Assembly (NCBI RefSeq): GCF_023856365.1
Contig: NW_026042830.1
Location: 26,636-90,635, forward strand
Source: Brienomyrus brachyistius
Lineage: Eukaryota > Chordata > Actinopteri > Osteoglossiformes > Mormyridae
DNA length: 64,000 nt
Reading direction: 5' to 3'
In this document: positions 61,991 through 64,000 of the stretch, in pieces
Layout of the letters: every line of letters starts with the position of its first letter
Numbering within the stretch: the first letter of the stretch is position 1
Made by a program: the position numbers and the translations under genes
The notes under the pieces: model-generated
Told to the model about the DNA's origin: nothing
Databases searched by the model: none
The model's input: the letters and a program-made list of their open reading frames with translations, nothing else

Positions 61991-64000
61991 CAAGCAGCAG
62001 TGCTGTACTCTACAACTTGTGATTAATTTGCCAGCCTGCTAGTGACATTCTAGTTACTTCACAGGCATGACCAGGCAGTGGCGTATCGTGGTTTGTCACA
62101 TATGCAGGATTCATTACAAGTGGAGAAGTCAGCTGTGTTAAAAATCAGCTAAACTGAAATGGAAGGCTTGTAGTATAAGGGAGAAGGTGAAGGAGAATGT
62201 CTTTTATGTGTTTTAAGTTGATTAAGTTTACATATGGTAAAGGTTCATTGTCTCTTCAAATGAGTGCTTGCAAATTTAAGGATCTAGGAAATTAGCTTAG
62301 TCTACTGTTGCAATAATACACAGCTGCAGACTCTTAATGCCACTCTCTGGCTCCTTCCGGTTGGTGGACGCATGTGCAGAAAACAAAGAAACAACAACTT
62401 TTTTGCTGTTTCACAAGCTTTCAAAGTAGAGTTCCATGGCACCTTTAAACTTAAAGGCCTGTATTTGCAGTAGAATGGTCATGCATTTGGATTTAACACC
62501 AAAAAAATGTCCCTGTGCGTGCAGCATTTAATGAATTACCCCTCTATACTTTTTGCACTGCACTTGAGATCTGAAGAGTCCTTTAATTCAATAGCAAGAC
62601 CACTACAATTCTCTACATGTACATCAGTTTAACCAATCATTATTTAAACTAATCAAATTTTGTGTCAAACTTCACAATATTTTAAATAACCTCACAGACA
62701 CAAACCATACGCAAAATAATCCATATTTATTTAATAGAAAAACAAGAATAAGAAGTCTTATCTTAACCTATTCTTATCTTATCCTATGTAATCTTATGTC
62801 ATACTATCTTACTTTAATCTTAACTTATCCTATCTTAGTCTTATCTTATTCTATGTTATCTTACATTATATACAACCTTATCTTAACCTATTCTTAGTCT
62901 TATCCTATGTAATCTTATATCATACAATCTTAGGATTAGTTAAGATAAGGTTAAACTACCTTAATCTTATATTATCCTAAGTACTTGTGAGATGTCTCAC
63001 CTAATTATTTACAGGTTCTATGAAAAACTATTTACATCACACTGATAGCCCATCTCCACAGCCATCTCCAGGACCCCGGGGATGGCACTTAGCTGATCCA
63101 GCGCCTCATCATCAAATATCAGCTCAGCTTGGGCACCCTCATTATCACCATATGAGTAGTGATTCTCTGAATTTTGATTCTTCCCCTGCTTGCAGATGTA
63201 AACTGCATGTTGAAATCATTCCAAAACTGATTACACCAGTAATGAGCAAGGCACTTGGCATCATAGGTCATTTTAGAATAGTTGCATAGATAAAAGTTAT
63301 GCATCTTATTGAATCTTTCCATTTTCTCAAAAACAACAGAAGGGAAATAAGTAGGGGTGTCGGACCCGTAACCAGCTCAGATGAGGGGGCTGCAGCTTGC
63401 GCTGGAACCTGATACAGAGGGGTGGGATGAACTGTGGCTGGAGGTGAAGATGGGTGTGGAGATGGGCTTACAGGTGAGACTACACATGGTGACGGAGGAG
63501 GAGAGTCTGTAAAAAAAGATGGGGATGGAGAGGAGGCAAAAGAGGATGGGACTGGTGATGGAAATAAGAAGGAAGTGGAGGAGAAGGCTGGTGAGCAGGG
63601 CTCAGGCTCTGACATTGATGGAGTGCGACACAGGATGGTAGCAACCTCGTCGTCACTCTGGGTGAGATCCACACACGGGATCTTGTCACCCACCTGGATT
63701 GAATCAAAGGGGTTACTGAAGGTTAGCAGGTTCTGCAAATTTTTTGTAAATGGCCCCTTCTGTTTTTTACACTTCTTTCTACGGCCTGACCGGCCTCCCG
63801 CCGTATTTCTACGGCGTCTTCTGCCCTGCTGAGCCCTGCTGGTCGCCAACGGGATGGGAGCAGATCCAGATATGGTTTGGGAGCTGGGTGCCGGTGGCCC
63901 AGTGCGGCATTTCTTCTGACGGCCTCCACTGCTGGTACTGGTTCGTCCTTTTGGATTATAAAGATAGGGGACACACATTTAATTAAAGTGAATCCTTATG
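61991..64000. repeat. Tandem macrosatellite unit 7 (partial, window edge)
   Basis: The first 2,010 bases of a seventh unit, cut by the window end. It has at least five one-base deletions relative to all other units: gtgattaat (for gtggattaat), gttacttc (for gttaacttc), atgcatttgg (for atgcaatttgg), ttgaaatcat (for ttgaaaatcat) and gaagggaaat (for gaaggggaaat). All five remove one base of a doublet or homopolymer run, the usual signature of uncorrected sequencing error rather than natural decay. Confidence 0.97.
63018..63978 (-). pseudogene. 320-aa putative nuclear protein, copy 7, frameshifted twice
   Basis: Same gene in the partial unit 7, 961 instead of 963 bases from ATG to the ancestral stop. 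A one-base loss in the G run near 63342 (reading gaagggaaat) ends the frame early, so the continuous ORF is 63268-63978 (236 aa, true to the other copies up to about residue 212). A second loss in the A run near 63215 follows. The Arg/Lys cluster, SUMO-interaction-like motif and Ser/Pro linker remain; the Cys/aromatic domain and acidic tail are lost. Because both losses are in homopolymers and unit 7 has three further one-base losses, I think this is more likely uncorrected sequence than a true pseudogene. Confidence 0.7.

Noticed and set aside
1..64000. CRISPR array or prokaryotic repeat system
   Set aside because: The repeat period is 10.3 kb, without spacers, cas genes or bacterial gene structure.
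1..64000. Ribosomal DNA or 5S/histone gene cluster as the source of the tandem repeat
   Set aside because: No rRNA, 5S or histone-like coding sequence is seen in the unit on either strand.
1..64000. Concatemer of a circular DNA virus genome of about 10 kb
   Set aside because: Each unit is mostly decayed transposon relics with a single ORF; no replication or capsid genes are seen, and shared variants among subsets of units fit a chromosomal array better.

Overview
The window is a head-to-tail tandem array of one 10.33-kb unit. Taking position 1 as an arbitrary start, there are six complete units: 1-10332, 10333-20664, 20665-30997, 30998-41327, 41328-51658 and 51659-61990. A seventh, partial unit runs from 61991 to the window end. 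The array enters and leaves the window mid-unit, so it is larger than seen here. Units differ by roughly two dozen visible substitutions and short-repeat length changes, i.e. well above 99% identity.

The DNA looks like an animal nuclear genome, most likely a teleost fish. There are no bacterial-style operons. Each unit is AT-rich patchwork DNA with decayed transposons of families common in fish: Tc1/mariner, another IS630/Tc1-type transposase, PIF/Harbinger, an L2/jockey-type LINE and a hAT-like end. Eukaryotic splice signals and a poly(A) signal are present. The species cannot be named from this sequence.

Layout of a unit (unit 1 coordinates): 1-735 no gene seen; 739-744 poly(A) signal for the minus strand; 770-993 degenerate TCTTA-type repeat; 1031-1993 (minus) a 320-codon intact ORF, the only convincing gene; 2021-2502 candidate upstream intron and 24-nt micro-exon of the same minus-strand transcript; 2986-3150 Tc1-like transposase relic; 3304-4280 DNA flanked by an inverted repeat; 5060-5260 a second transposase relic; 6030-6132 (minus) a candidate first coding exon with a consensus donor; 6790-6900 LINE 3'-tail-like sequence; 6956-7060 hAT-like end; 7105-7671 and 8661-9391 an old direct duplication; 9387-9595 (minus) LINE ORF2 relic; 9608-9820 (plus) HARBI1-like transposase N-terminus; 9830-10332 short motifs only.

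The 320-aa protein is identical in all six complete units. It is unrecognised: a basic, nuclear-localisation-like N-terminal half, a SUMO-interaction-like motif, a Ser/Pro-rich linker, and an aromatic/Cys-containing C-terminal region with an acidic tail. The best overall reading is an ampliconic (multi-copy) lineage-specific gene in a young macrosatellite whose units still exchange sequence. The seventh unit carries several one-base homopolymer deletions, which look more like sequence error near a contig end than biology.
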